Source: Bacteroidales bacterium (GTDB lineage Bacteria > Bacteroidota > Bacteroidia > Bacteroidales > Tenuifilaceae). From it: a DNA stretch of 60,125 nt. A model generated the notes under the pieces. That model did not search any database. It worked only from the letters and a program-made list of their open reading frames with translations, and was not told the origin of the DNA. The translations under genes were made by a program, and so were the position numbers. Location of the stretch: the NCBI GenBank assembly GCA_011045955.1, contig DSBV01000035.1:1-60125 (forward strand), read 5' to 3'. Shown here in pieces: positions 43,745-53,925 of the stretch (the stretch's first letter is position 1; every line of letters starts with the position of its first letter).

Positions 43745-44806
43745 CTACTTAAGAAATACCATGGTTGCACCAAAACCGTATTCTTTAAATGAGGCATCCT
43801 GATACCTAAGGTTTGGGTACTTGCTGTTAAGCAGTTTAGTTATTTCGTACTTTAGCTTCCCGTTGCCTACTCCATGAATAAAAATCATACGTTTAGTGGC
43901 AGCGCTTTTCAAACCTCCCTCAAGAGCGGTTTCGAAACGAGCAAGCTGAATTTTCAAGATTTCACCTGGTGTTAAGTCTTTCCAATTGTCTATTAGCTCA
44001 TGGATGTGAAGGTCAACCTCTTCAATCCCAGGATCTGGTTTCTTAACCTTTTGTGCCTGTGTTGGCTTATCCTTCTGCTTAATGGCCTCGGCAATGGCCT
44101 TATCGGTTAAATGACGAATAAACGCCTCGCGCTTTGTACTTGCAATGGAAATGATATAAGCATCGGAATCAAAGAAATCGTTGGATATAAAATTGCCCTT
44201 TTTGTAAAACTTTATGGGGGCTAGCTCAATGTCATAGAATTCAGGTTGAAATGGCTTAAATGGGATATTCTTATGGTATATTGCTTGAAGGTTCATTAAA
44301 ATCAATTTGCTTATATCCTCAGGGGTTAGCTTTTTAACAAGAACCTTTGTATCGGGATGAAGTATTCCTGAGCTAATTGGAGTATGATTATCGTCAATCA
44401 CATTTGAAAGTACATAGAATACCCTATAGGAGCTTTCGTTAACCAAATACATTTCGAAAGTCGATTGCTGTAGGTTAGATATATTAGAAGGAACAAAAGC
44501 AATATCTAACGAGATTTCATCACCAGAGCTATCAGTAAGCCCAGTTTCTTCATCGTTTTGTTTTACGACAGCAGTCTTTGATTTTTTTTTGAGATTTGCT
44601 TCAGCAGAATCTTTCGCCTGATCAGGTTTACTCTGCAAAAGTTTATCGGCAGCGGGTTCAACTACAACCAGTTCAGAAATAAGGGCAGGCATATCAAAAC
44701 CATCGTAGGTTTTGACCAAAGCCGTTCGCTTATCGATGATTCGAATAACCTCGCCCCCCCCAACATCGTTTAAAAAACGAACCTTACACCCTACAGCTAC
44801 ATTCAT
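43745..44806 (-). CDS. DUF2027 and Smr domain protein
   Basis: This is a protein of 353 residues. The N-terminal small barrel (VGCKVRFLNDVGGGEVIRII, about 1-50), as in MutS2-like Smr proteins, is followed by a charged linker (about 55-95). The DUF2027 domain covers about 100-230. The C-terminal Smr domain covers about 265-353, with VDLHIHEL and the loop FIHGVGNGKLK. Smr domains are nucleases or nucleic-acid-binding modules. This arrangement is common in Bacteroidota, but its role is unknown. Its -7 box faces that of queA. Confidence 0.9.
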   Translation of the reverse strand: MNVAVGCKVRFLNDVGGGEVIRIIDKRTALVKTYDGFDMPALISELVVVEPAADKLLQSKPDQAKDSAEANLKKKSKTAVVKQNDEETGLTDSSGDEISLDIAFVPSNISNLQQSTFEMYLVNESSYRVFYVLSNVIDDNHTPISSGILHPDTKVLVKKLTPEDISKLILMNLQAIYHKNIPFKPFQPEFYDIELAPIKFYKKGNFISNDFFDSDAYIISIASTKREAFIRHLTDKAIAEAIKQKDKPTQAQKVKKPDPGIEEVDLHIHELIDNWKDLTPGEILKIQLARFETALEGGLKSAATKRMIFIHGVGNGKLKYEITKLLNSKYPNLRYQDASFKEYGFGATMVFLK

Positions 44807-44847
44807 AATAAAGTTCCTCAGAATTACACAGATATCTATTTAACCCA

Positions 44848-44865
44848 CAAAAATAACTAATTTTG
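44848..44865. promoter_or_regulatory. back-to-back divergent -7 boxes (DUF2027-Smr and queA)
   Basis: CAAAAATA (44848-44855) reads TATTTTTG on the minus strand, and TAATTTTG (44858-44865) reads on the plus strand. Both match TAnnTTTG and are separated by 2 bp. Each -33 region would lie within the other promoter's transcribed leader, so the two promoters should exclude each other when occupied. Confidence 0.6.
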
Positions 44866-44888
44866 TGGCCTTAAAGTCAAAAAGGAGT

Positions 44889-46103
44889 ATGAAAGTTAAG
44901 AAAATAAGTATTACTGCCTATGACTATGAGTTGCCCGACTCAAGGATAGCCAAACATCCTCTTGCGGAGAGGGATTGCTCAAAACTTCTTATATACCAGA
45001 ATGGTGAAATAACAAATGACACCTTCCATAATGTTGCCCAATACATTACTCCTAAAAGTTTACTTATTCTGAACAACACCAAGGTGGTTAGAGCAAGGTT
45101 AAGGTTCAAAAAAGAAAGTGGAGCAACAATTGAAGTATTTTTAATTGAACCCATAGAGCCGAGCGATTATGCCTTATCGTTCTCAAGCAAGGAAAAGGTA
45201 GTATGGAAATGCATTGTGGGTAACCTAAAGCGTTGGAAGCAAGGTGAGCTTCAAATGGAAATGGTGGGCAATGGAATGAGGCTTGTGGCAAAACAGCTAA
45301 ATAGACTAAGCGAAGGCGTAGAAGTTGAGTTTTCATGGAACAACAGTTCAATGTCATTTGCCGAGATTGTTGAAAAATGTGGTACTATGCCCATACCGCC
45401 ATACCTAAATCGGGAAAGCGAGGATATTGACGGATACCGTTACCAAACCATATACGCAGAGCCCGAAGGATCAGTTGCAGCACCCACTGCTGGTCTTCAC
45501 TTTACACCAAAGGTTTTTGAAAACTTAAGTAGAATTCATGTTAAACCCCACTACATAACCCTACACGTTGGAGCAGGCACTTTTAAGCCTGTAACATCCG
45601 AAACCATTGAGAATCACGAAATGCACACCGAACACTTTTTTGTTAATGTTGATTTAGTAAAGAGACTTTATAATAATAGCGAGCCGGTTGTGTGCGTTGG
45701 AACAACTACCTTGAGAACCCTAGAATCGTTATACTGGCTTGGGGTTAAGTTAAAGCTGGGAAAACTTAATGGGAACTTTAATATTTCGCAATGGGAACCC
45801 TATGAGTTTGACAAGCAAGTAGAAGCAAAAGAAGCGTATGGGGTGCTATACAAATACATGAAAGATAATGATATTAGGACATTATCGGCATCAACTCAAA
45901 TAATTACTGCTCCCGGGTACGAAATAAAAACCTGCGATGCTCTAATCACTAACTTTCACCAACCTCGCTCTACCCTTCTTCTACTTGTAGCTGCTGCAGT
46001 TGGTAACGATTGGGAAAAAATATACCAATTTGCTTTAGATAATAATTACCGGTTCCTAAGCTATGGCGATAGCAGTCTGCTTCATATAAACAAATCAAAA
46101 TAG
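44889..46103 (+). CDS. queA: S-adenosylmethionine:tRNA ribosyltransferase-isomerase
   Basis: It transfers the ribosyl part of SAM to preQ1-modified tRNA to form epoxyqueuosine. It has 404 residues. Motifs are YDYELPDSRIAKHPLAERD, LLILNNTKVVRARL, PIPPYLNRESEDIDGYRYQT, GSVAAPTAGLHFT, TLHVGAGTFKPV and FHQPRSTLLLLVAA. The ATG at 44889 has an AAAGGAG Shine-Dalgarno, unusually good for this window, and lies about 18 nt after the predicted transcription start. The in-frame GTG at 44865 overlaps the -7 box and is rejected. ygiQ follows 1 bp later. Confidence 0.95.
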   Translation: MKVKKISITAYDYELPDSRIAKHPLAERDCSKLLIYQNGEITNDTFHNVAQYITPKSLLILNNTKVVRARLRFKKESGATIEVFLIEPIEPSDYALSFSSKEKVVWKCIVGNLKRWKQGELQMEMVGNGMRLVAKQLNRLSEGVEVEFSWNNSSMSFAEIVEKCGTMPIPPYLNRESEDIDGYRYQTIYAEPEGSVAAPTAGLHFTPKVFENLSRIHVKPHYITLHVGAGTFKPVTSETIENHEMHTEHFFVNVDLVKRLYNNSEPVVCVGTTTLRTLESLYWLGVKLKLGKLNGNFNISQWEPYEFDKQVEAKEAYGVLYKYMKDNDIRTLSASTQIITAPGYEIKTCDALITNFHQPRSTLLLLVAAAVGNDWEKIYQFALDNNYRFLSYGDSSLLHINKSK

Positions 46104-46104
46104 A

Positions 46105-47886
46105 ATGGGATTTTTGCCCACATCGGTAAAAGAAATAAAAGCATTGGGCTGGGAACAGCCCGATATCATAATATTTACAGGTGATGCCTATGTTGATCAT
46201 CCGGCATTTGGCGCTGCTGTTATTGGGCGTGTGCTGGAAAACGAGGGGTTTAAGGTTGCTATTGTACCCCAACCCAACTGGCGTGATGACCTGCGTGATT
46301 TTAAAAAACTTGGAGAGCCAAGGCTTTTCTTTGCCGTTACTGCCGGTAATATGGACTCCATGGTAAACCACTATACTGCCGCAAAAAGATTAAGGAGCGA
46401 TGATGCCTATACCCCCGATGGCAAAGCTGGTTTTAGGCCCGATTATGCCTCAGTTGTCTACTCGCAAATAATTAAAAAACTGTATGCGAATACCCCTTTA
46501 GTGATTGGCGGCGTAGAGGCATCGCTACGCAGGCTTACGCACTACGACTACTGGTCGGATTCGCTTAAACCAAGCATTCTTGTTGACAGCAAGGCTGATA
46601 TTTTAGTTTATGGCATGGGTGAAAAAGCCATTGTTGAAATTGCGAATGGCTTAAACAATAGTGTATCTTTAGAAGCCTTACGAAAAATTCCACAAACTGC
46701 ATATATTGACACCAATATAGAAAAATATCGAAAAAGCAACGATGCCCAAATCCTTTATTCATACGATGAGTGCGTTTCCGACAGATTAAAGTTTGCTGCA
46801 AACTTTAAAGTAATAGAGCAGGAATCGAACAGGATTAATTGCAAGTTTCTCATTGAACCTATAGGAAGAAGCGGTGTAGTTGTTAACCCACCGTTTAAAC
46901 CTGCCACAACGGAAGAGATAGATAGCTGGTATAACCTACCCTATACTAGGCTACCACATCCACGGTATAAGGGTAAGACAATACCTGCCTGGGAGATGAT
47001 AAAGTATTCGGTTAATATTCATCGTGGATGTTTTGGGGGATGTAGTTTCTGCACCATATCGGCACATCAGGGGCGTTTTATTTCATCGCGTTCAGAGCAA
47101 TCTATTCTGAAGGAGATAGAGGAAATAAAGAAACTTCCGGGTTTTGCAGGCTACCTAAGCGACCTAGGGGGGCCATCGGCTAATATGTATGGGATGGTTC
47201 CAAAGGATTTAAGCATTTGCGCCAAGTGCAAACGGCCATCGTGTATCTACCCGAATATATGTAAAAATCTGAATTCGAGTCACGAACGAATAAACAATCT
47301 TTATAACCAGGTTCGTAAGGTAAAAGGCATAAAGAAAGCGTTTGTTGGTAGTGGTATTCGTTACGATTTATTTATAACCCGGAAAGAAAGTAAGCCTGAA
47401 AGGGAGTACTTTGAGAACTTGTTCCGTTACCACGTGTCGGGTCGATTAAAGGTTGCACCTGAACATACATCGGATGTTGTTTTAAGGTTGATGAGAAAGC
47501 CAACATTTGAGCTATTTAAACAGCTTAAGCTATGGTTCGATGCTTTGAACGATAAATTTAGACTAAAACAGCAGCTAATACCCTATTTTATATCGAGCCA
47601 TCCGGGATCAACAGAGCAAGATATGAAGCAGTTAGCCGAAGAGACCCGTAAGTTAAACTTTAAGCTTGAACAGGTTCAAGACTTCACACCCACTCCAATG
47701 ACACTTGCATCAACCATATATTACACCGGTATAAATCCCTATGCTGGCGAAAAAGTTTATGTAGCCCGAAGTGTTGAAGAAAAGCGCAAACAGCAAAGCT
47801 ATTTCTTTTGGTATAAGAGCGAGCGGAAAACTCCATTTACCCAAACTAAAAAGCGGCCACCCAAAGGGAAGCCGCCTATTAGCTAA
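46105..47886 (+). CDS. ygiQ: YgiQ family radical SAM protein
   Basis: This is a protein of 593 residues. An N-terminal B12-binding-like region (DIIIFTGDAYVDHPAFG; VAIVPQPNWRD; about 1-190) precedes the radical-SAM motif HRGCFGGCSFCTISAHQGR (Cys ligands near residues 308-315). The UPF0313/YgiQ C-terminal region contains KVAPEHTSDVVLRLMRKP and QDFTPTPMTLAST. An additional Cys cluster (CAKCKRPSCIYPNIC) could bind another metal centre. The substrate is unknown for the family. It is read in one transcript with queA. Confidence 0.92.
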   Translation: MGFLPTSVKEIKALGWEQPDIIIFTGDAYVDHPAFGAAVIGRVLENEGFKVAIVPQPNWRDDLRDFKKLGEPRLFFAVTAGNMDSMVNHYTAAKRLRSDDAYTPDGKAGFRPDYASVVYSQIIKKLYANTPLVIGGVEASLRRLTHYDYWSDSLKPSILVDSKADILVYGMGEKAIVEIANGLNNSVSLEALRKIPQTAYIDTNIEKYRKSNDAQILYSYDECVSDRLKFAANFKVIEQESNRINCKFLIEPIGRSGVVVNPPFKPATTEEIDSWYNLPYTRLPHPRYKGKTIPAWEMIKYSVNIHRGCFGGCSFCTISAHQGRFISSRSEQSILKEIEEIKKLPGFAGYLSDLGGPSANMYGMVPKDLSICAKCKRPSCIYPNICKNLNSSHERINNLYNQVRKVKGIKKAFVGSGIRYDLFITRKESKPEREYFENLFRYHVSGRLKVAPEHTSDVVLRLMRKPTFELFKQLKLWFDALNDKFRLKQQLIPYFISSHPGSTEQDMKQLAEETRKLNFKLEQVQDFTPTPMTLASTIYYTGINPYAGEKVYVARSVEEKRKQQSYFFWYKSERKTPFTQTKKRPPKGKPPIS

Positions 47887-47900
47887 GTGAAATGGTTCAA

Positions 47901-48350
<450 letters not shown>

Positions 48351-48393
48351 TTAAAATTTATTAGGTTATTTAAATTATAAATCGATTTCAAAC

Positions 48394-50205
48394 TTATTGG
48401 GCTTCAGCTGTATTCTTGCGGAAGGGATTGTACCCCCTCCCTCCCCCGGTAAATCCAGCATTTTTGTAAAACTCAACAAAAGTCAAACGCATAGGATGGA
48501 CAAGAGATCCTAAAGCTGACATGAAAATGTTAATGGAATGGCCAATTAGCAATATCAGAATAATAACGATATGCCTGAGCACTGGGGTATCGGGAGCCAT
48601 GCCAAAGGCAAGGCTGTTAAACACCCCCCCCAGGATGCCGCTACTCAGGCCAAGTGCAAATAAACGAATGTATGATAGCGTATCGCCTAAAAGACCTGTA
48701 GCCATGTTGTATGTATCCCAAAGACCAAGTCCAAAATTGAATAAGGGATTTTTACCTGGTGAGTTGAAGAACATGATTCCAATCCCTGCAATACCAATAA
48801 TTACAAGGTGAATTGGGCTGAAGAGTTTCAAGGAACTCTCTGGGTTTTGGCCTATTAGATAGAAAACAGCCATGCTAAGAATAAGAACAACCCAACTTAT
48901 GGTTGAAATGGCATGTTTCCATGAAAATTGAATCCATAGGTTGGCAGCCTTAATACACATCCCAAAAAGAATTTGAACAAGGCCAAGGATAAGGGCAAGT
49001 TTAAACATCTTATCCTGGTCGAAAAAGTAGGACTTAAAACTATCCAGAGCAGGAATATTTAATTCCACAAGGCTTGCTCCGAACACTGTTCCGGTAAGGG
49101 CCCCAAACAAAACGGTTGCCACTCCTAAGAATTGAATTAGAGTAAGAATAGGCTTGAAATCCGGCTTTGCTTTAAACTTATAAATAGACGCGCCTATGAG
49201 AAAAATAAGTCCATATCCTGCATCACCCAAACAAAACCCGAAAAAGAGCATAAAGAAAGGAGCAAAAAAAGGTGTTAAGTCAAGTTCAGCATAGGTTGGG
49301 AACGCAAAAAGTTTGCTGATTGGCTCAAAAAGCTTTGCAAACTTGTTGTTTCGCAGGAGAATGGGTGCGTTATCGTTCTTACCAGCTTTAGAGGAAATGT
49401 ATATAACACTTTCAGCATCAAGGGCCTGTTTAACCTTCTCGTTAAGATCTTCGGGAACCCAACCCTCAAGCACCATTATAGTATTATCGGCTTCGGGGAT
49501 GGCACTTGATTTAACCATCTTAAAATCGAGCTGATTGGTAAGCTCAAGTTGCTCTTTCTTAAGCAAATCGATGTAAAGGGTCAGGAAATCAAGTTCTGTA
49601 TTAATCTCACCGATACGGATATGGTATCGATGTATTTCCTCATCTTTTTGTTTAACTGAGAACTGAGGCATTCGAACCTCCTGAATATCAGGTGAAATTG
49701 GCTCGCCTGCATAATTAACCATAACAAAATAGTAAAGCCCATTGATGTGGTTAACTATCTCAATGGGAAACTCGTTTACCCAGTCCTCATTAAAAACTTT
49801 CTCAGGTGCAATGAAAAACCGAATTGATATACCCTTCTCAACAAGGTTGTTTAGCAGCTTTAAATCGAAATTACCCCATGGTTCAACCTCAGCCAATTCC
49901 TTTTGTGCCTTTTTGATAGCATTTTCAAACTGTTCACGCTCCCGCTGAAGCAACTCGACACGCGAAACAATTTCATCGGCTGACAGGCTAAGAGTAATCG
50001 TTTCGTTAGGGGCAGAGCGGGTTTCAAGGAACTTGATAGTAGTCGATATTTTACCTATCTTGGCAAGAATATCCTTCTCATCCTCGTCAACATTTCGGTT
50101 TTCCACGGAAATATCAACTACGCCCAGTTCCTGGAGTTTAAGCAGGAAACTGTCGAAATCGCGGTGATAAACCAGGAAGTTATACTTGTACATCGGTGTT
50201 ATCAT
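48394..50205 (-). CDS. ntpI: V-type ATP synthase subunit I (stator a-subunit)
   Basis: This is a protein of 603 residues. The cytoplasmic N-terminal half (about 1-300) has two coiled-coil arms and joins the peripheral stalk. The C-terminal half has about seven or eight transmembrane helices, beginning near AELDLTPFFAPFFMLFFGFC. The helix with GDTLSYIRLFALGLSSGI carries the conserved Arg that meets the rotor carboxylate. It overlaps subunit D by 4 bp (ATGA) and is followed by subunit K after 46 bp. Confidence 0.95.
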   Translation of the reverse strand: MITPMYKYNFLVYHRDFDSFLLKLQELGVVDISVENRNVDEDEKDILAKIGKISTTIKFLETRSAPNETITLSLSADEIVSRVELLQREREQFENAIKKAQKELAEVEPWGNFDLKLLNNLVEKGISIRFFIAPEKVFNEDWVNEFPIEIVNHINGLYYFVMVNYAGEPISPDIQEVRMPQFSVKQKDEEIHRYHIRIGEINTELDFLTLYIDLLKKEQLELTNQLDFKMVKSSAIPEADNTIMVLEGWVPEDLNEKVKQALDAESVIYISSKAGKNDNAPILLRNNKFAKLFEPISKLFAFPTYAELDLTPFFAPFFMLFFGFCLGDAGYGLIFLIGASIYKFKAKPDFKPILTLIQFLGVATVLFGALTGTVFGASLVELNIPALDSFKSYFFDQDKMFKLALILGLVQILFGMCIKAANLWIQFSWKHAISTISWVVLILSMAVFYLIGQNPESSLKLFSPIHLVIIGIAGIGIMFFNSPGKNPLFNFGLGLWDTYNMATGLLGDTLSYIRLFALGLSSGILGGVFNSLAFGMAPDTPVLRHIVIILILLIGHSINIFMSALGSLVHPMRLTFVEFYKNAGFTGGGRGYNPFRKNTAEAQ

Positions 50206-50804
50206 GACTCAACCTCCACGTTTTCGTATCGTTTTTTCACTATTTTCATAGCCGACTTCGAAAGGTTTTCTTCATCCTCGAGGAAACGTTTAATCTTTCG
50301 AATAGCATTTTCATAGCCGGGTATTTGAACCTTTTCGTAGAGGTTAACCTTTTGGGTTGTTTTCTTACGCGCATGGTCGAGTAGCCGCATTTTTTCGTGG
50401 TAAAAATCGCGCTCTATCCCGATTTCGGCCAATTCCTTAAGAATCTTCACTCCATCGGTATACCAGTATGGGCGTGCAAAAACGCTGTATTCCTTAACAC
50501 TAAATATAACCTCTTGAAGAACAGGAATTTTTACCCCGGCAATTTTGATAGTTCCAAGCCTAACGTCATCAATTTGAATAAGATTGCGTTCAAACTCACC
50601 CCAAAGGCTAACCATATACTCGTAATCCTTGATCCGTTCAGCCAATTGGTCTTCGAGTTCCTGCATCCTATTCTTAGCGCGCTTAACCTCCATGCGCAAA
50701 GCCGACTCCTTATTTTTTAGGGTAGGCAAAGCTCTTTGGCGGATTTTAAGCTGTTTGCTGAGCTCGTTAAGCGATGTTTTGTTGAACTGAAACTTAATTG
50801 CCAT
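50202..50804 (-). CDS. ntpD: V-type ATP synthase subunit D (central stalk)
   Basis: This is a protein of 200 residues made of two long helices (about 5-75 and 120-195) around a short beta region. It is the central rotor shaft between the A3B3 head and the membrane ring. NKTSLNELSKQLKIRQRALPTLKNKESALRMEVKRAK is the usual N-terminal helix type, given here only by its pattern of heptads at about residues 7-43. It lies 15 bp after subunit B and overlaps subunit I by 4 bp. Confidence 0.92.
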   Translation of the reverse strand: MAIKFQFNKTSLNELSKQLKIRQRALPTLKNKESALRMEVKRAKNRMQELEDQLAERIKDYEYMVSLWGEFERNLIQIDDVRLGTIKIAGVKIPVLQEVIFSVKEYSVFARPYWYTDGVKILKELAEIGIERDFYHEKMRLLDHARKKTTQKVNLYEKVQIPGYENAIRKIKRFLEDEENLSKSAMKIVKKRYENVEVES

Positions 50805-50819
50805 GTTTTTAGCACATTA

Positions 50820-52142
50820 TTAGTTTACAGGCCAGTATTTCTCAACCATTTCGTTCTTGATGGCCACCTCGGTTTTTGAAAAATACTTGGCAAAGAGTTG
50901 CCATGCAGTATTGAGCATGGTATCAACCTCTACGTTAACATCAATTGCCAGCAACTTTTCGGAATAGTCGTGGGCAAACTTAAGAGCACGCTCATCGTAT
51001 TCGGTAAGGTCGAAACCGTTTTCCAACTTGGTTTTTGCATTTGCAGCATCGGCATATAGGCGAACTGCAGCGTTCATTACCTGAGGGTGATCCTCACGGG
51101 TTTTCTTACCAATTACAAGCTGTTTCAAACGCGACAGGCTTCGGAACGGGTCAACAATAACCTTACCGGTATCGCTATCGGTACGGAGGAAGAGCTGTCC
51201 CTCGGTGATGTAACCGGTATTATCGGGGATAGCATGAGTAATATCGCCACCCGATAGTGTGGTTACGGCAATAATGGTGATAGAACCGCCATCGGGGAAC
51301 TGAACGGCTTTCTCATAGATTTTAGCAAGGTCAGAATACAAGGAGCCGGGCATGGAGTCCTTTGAAGGGATTTGGTCCATACGGTTCGATACAATACTAA
51401 GGGCATCGGCGTAAAGGGTCATGTCGGTAAGGAGCACAAGCACCTTTTCCTTTTTCTCAACCGCAAAATACTCGGCAGCGGTAAGTGCCATATCGGGCAC
51501 GAGCAAACGTTCAACAGGTGGCTGCTCAGTAGTATTAACAAAGCTGATGATACGGTCGAGCGCACCGGCATTTTCGAAAACATTCTTGAAGAAAAGGAAG
51601 TCGTCGTTGGATAACCCCATACCGCCAAGAATGATTTTATCGGCCTGAGCACGGAGAGCAACCATGGCCATAACCTGGTTGAAAGGTTGGTCGGGGTCAG
51701 CAAAGAAAGGTATTTTTTGGCCCGTTACCAGTGTATTATTCAGGTCGATCCCTGCAATACCAGTAGCAATAAGTTCCGAGGGTTGTTTACGACGACGCGG
51801 GTTAACTGAAGGGCCTCCAATCTCACGGGGTTCACCCTCAATCTCGGAATCGCCGAACATGGGCCGGCCATAGGCATCAAAAAAGCGCCCTGCCAAATCG
51901 TCGCCAACTTTAAGTTTTGGGGGTTCGCCAAAGAAAACCACCTCGGCATTGGTAGGGATACCCTCGGTGCCACTAAAAACCTGAAGGGTAACCAGGTCAC
52001 CCATAATTTTAACAATCTGGGCTAACCGGCCGTGAACCATAGCCAATTCCTCGTTGGCTACACCTTGGGCACGAAGCGATACGGTTGCCTTTGTGATACC
52101 CGTTAGTTGGGTGTATATTCTCTGAAAAGCTTTAGTTTCCAT
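50820..52142 (-). CDS. ntpB: V-type ATP synthase subunit B (non-catalytic)
   Basis: This is the regulatory subunit of the A3B3 head, of 440 residues. It shows the B-type features: IPFFADPDQPFNQVMAMVALR without an intact Walker A loop, MSNRMDQIPSKDSMPGSLYS-like region at residues about 255-275, and SLSRLKQLVIGKKTREDHPQV near 350. Its start shares one base with the stop of subunit A (TAATG), giving tight coupling and equal expression. Confidence 0.95.
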   Translation of the reverse strand: METKAFQRIYTQLTGITKATVSLRAQGVANEELAMVHGRLAQIVKIMGDLVTLQVFSGTEGIPTNAEVVFFGEPPKLKVGDDLAGRFFDAYGRPMFGDSEIEGEPREIGGPSVNPRRRKQPSELIATGIAGIDLNNTLVTGQKIPFFADPDQPFNQVMAMVALRAQADKIILGGMGLSNDDFLFFKNVFENAGALDRIISFVNTTEQPPVERLLVPDMALTAAEYFAVEKKEKVLVLLTDMTLYADALSIVSNRMDQIPSKDSMPGSLYSDLAKIYEKAVQFPDGGSITIIAVTTLSGGDITHAIPDNTGYITEGQLFLRTDSDTGKVIVDPFRSLSRLKQLVIGKKTREDHPQVMNAAVRLYADAANAKTKLENGFDLTEYDERALKFAHDYSEKLLAIDVNVEVDTMLNTAWQLFAKYFSKTEVAIKNEMVEKYWPVN

Positions 52143-53899
52143 TACTTTAACCTTCTTTCGTTAAGAATTGCTTCAAACTCCTTCTCGTAGTTATAGAACT
52201 CTTCGGACTGGAACTCAGAGTAGTTCATTTGCTTTAGCACATTGATAATGCGTTTGTAATACGATGCGCATTGTTCAAAACCATCGAAATGGAAGTTTGT
52301 ATCGCATACCTGCATTACCTTTTCAAGCATGTAACGCTGCCGCTCCAGTGATGTATTGCAATCAATTTTATCAAAAGCATCCTGTTGCAATATAGCAAAG
52401 TCGATTATCTCGGCCTTCCAGTAACGATCGTGATAGTCGAGAGGAACGCCATCATCGCCAAGGATGTTGATTTGTTCAAAGGCTTCCCTACCCCGTTGAA
52501 TGATATTCTTTGCTTTCATCACCATATCAACCCAAGCATGGTTTATGTTCTTATTCAGGTAGTCCTGAATTTCAGGATACTCTAAGTACTTAGAGTAGCT
52601 ATCCATTGGGTCGATGGCTGGATAACGTTTACTATCGGCACGTTGTTGCGAGAGCGCATAAAAACAGCGGGCAGCCTTTTTTGTTGATTCAGTAACGGGT
52701 TCCTTAAGGTTACCGCCTGCGGGCGAAACTGTACCAATAAAAGTAACCGAACCAGTGCTGCCGTTATTGAGGTAAACAAACCCTGCGCGGGCGTAGAAGT
52801 TGGCAATAATAGCCGGGAGGTCCATTGGGAATGCATCGGGACCAGGAAGTTCCTCAAGGCGGTTACTCATTTCGCGTAGAGCTTGAGCCCAGCGGGAGGT
52901 TGAGTCGGCCAAAAGTAGCACTTTGAGTCCCATGGAGCGGTAATACTCGGCAATAGTCATTGCAGTATAAACCGATGCCTCACGGGCTGCTACCGGCATG
53001 TTAGATGTATTACAAATTATGGTTGTTCGTTCCATTAGCTTACGACCTGTACGAGGGTCATCGAGGCGTGGAAACTCGGTAAAAATTTCAACCACCTCGT
53101 TGGCACGCTCACCGCAGGCTGCCATAATAATCATATCGGCATTAGCCTGCTTTGCCAGTGCATGCTGTAGCACTGTTTTCCCACAACCAAATGGGCCAGG
53201 AATAAAACCAGTACCCCCTTCGGCAATGGGGTTAAGGGTATCCATAACCCTAATTCCCGTTTCAAGGATTTTGAACGGGCGGGGTTTTTCCTTGTAAGCA
53301 GTTATAGCCTTCTTTACAGGCCATTTTTGATACATGGTAACGTTATGCTTTTCACCCTTTGAGTCTAGAAGGACTGCAATGGTATCGGACACTTTATACC
53401 TACCAGCAGGCACAATTGATTTTACGGTGTACTTGTCGGTAAAGGTGAAAGGCACTATGATTTTGTGTTTAACCCAGTTTTCGGGAACCTCACCAAGCCA
53501 GTCGGCTGAACTCACCTGAGCACCGGGCTCAACAAGGGGGGTAAAATCCCATTCCGAGTCGAAATCGAGAGCGTCGGTATAATCGCCTCGCTGAAGGAAA
53601 ATGCCTTTCATTTTATCTAAGTCGTGCTGAAGCCCATCGTAGTTTTTGGAAAGGAGGCCAGGGCCAAGAGTAACTTCGAGCATATGCCCCTGAAACTCAA
53701 CAGGAGCACCTACTCTAAGGCCGCGGGTGCTCTCGAACACCTGCACGTAAGCCAATTTCCCAATAACCTTGATAACCTCGGCCATTAGCTTTGTGTCAGC
53801 GAGATTTATGAAGCAAATCTCGTTTTGGGCAACCGGGCCATCGACTTCAACAACCACAAGGTTCGAAATAATTCCGGTTACTTTTCCTTGAGTTTTCAT
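52142..53899 (-). CDS. ntpA: V-type ATP synthase subunit A (catalytic)
   Basis: This is the catalytic ATPase subunit, of 585 residues. The N-terminal barrel is followed by the non-homologous insert typical of A subunits (about 110-190). Walker A is GPFGCGKTVLQHALAK (about 238-253), followed by ACGERANEVVEI and LADSTSRWAQALREMSNRLE. The helical C-terminal domain follows. The enzyme couples ATP hydrolysis or synthesis to ion movement through subunits I and K. Confidence 0.97.
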   Translation of the reverse strand: MKTQGKVTGIISNLVVVEVDGPVAQNEICFINLADTKLMAEVIKVIGKLAYVQVFESTRGLRVGAPVEFQGHMLEVTLGPGLLSKNYDGLQHDLDKMKGIFLQRGDYTDALDFDSEWDFTPLVEPGAQVSSADWLGEVPENWVKHKIIVPFTFTDKYTVKSIVPAGRYKVSDTIAVLLDSKGEKHNVTMYQKWPVKKAITAYKEKPRPFKILETGIRVMDTLNPIAEGGTGFIPGPFGCGKTVLQHALAKQANADMIIMAACGERANEVVEIFTEFPRLDDPRTGRKLMERTTIICNTSNMPVAAREASVYTAMTIAEYYRSMGLKVLLLADSTSRWAQALREMSNRLEELPGPDAFPMDLPAIIANFYARAGFVYLNNGSTGSVTFIGTVSPAGGNLKEPVTESTKKAARCFYALSQQRADSKRYPAIDPMDSYSKYLEYPEIQDYLNKNINHAWVDMVMKAKNIIQRGREAFEQINILGDDGVPLDYHDRYWKAEIIDFAILQQDAFDKIDCNTSLERQRYMLEKVMQVCDTNFHFDGFEQCASYYKRIINVLKQMNYSEFQSEEFYNYEKEFEAILNERRLK

Positions 53900-53925
53900 T
53901 ATGTTAATTGTTAATTAATAATCGC

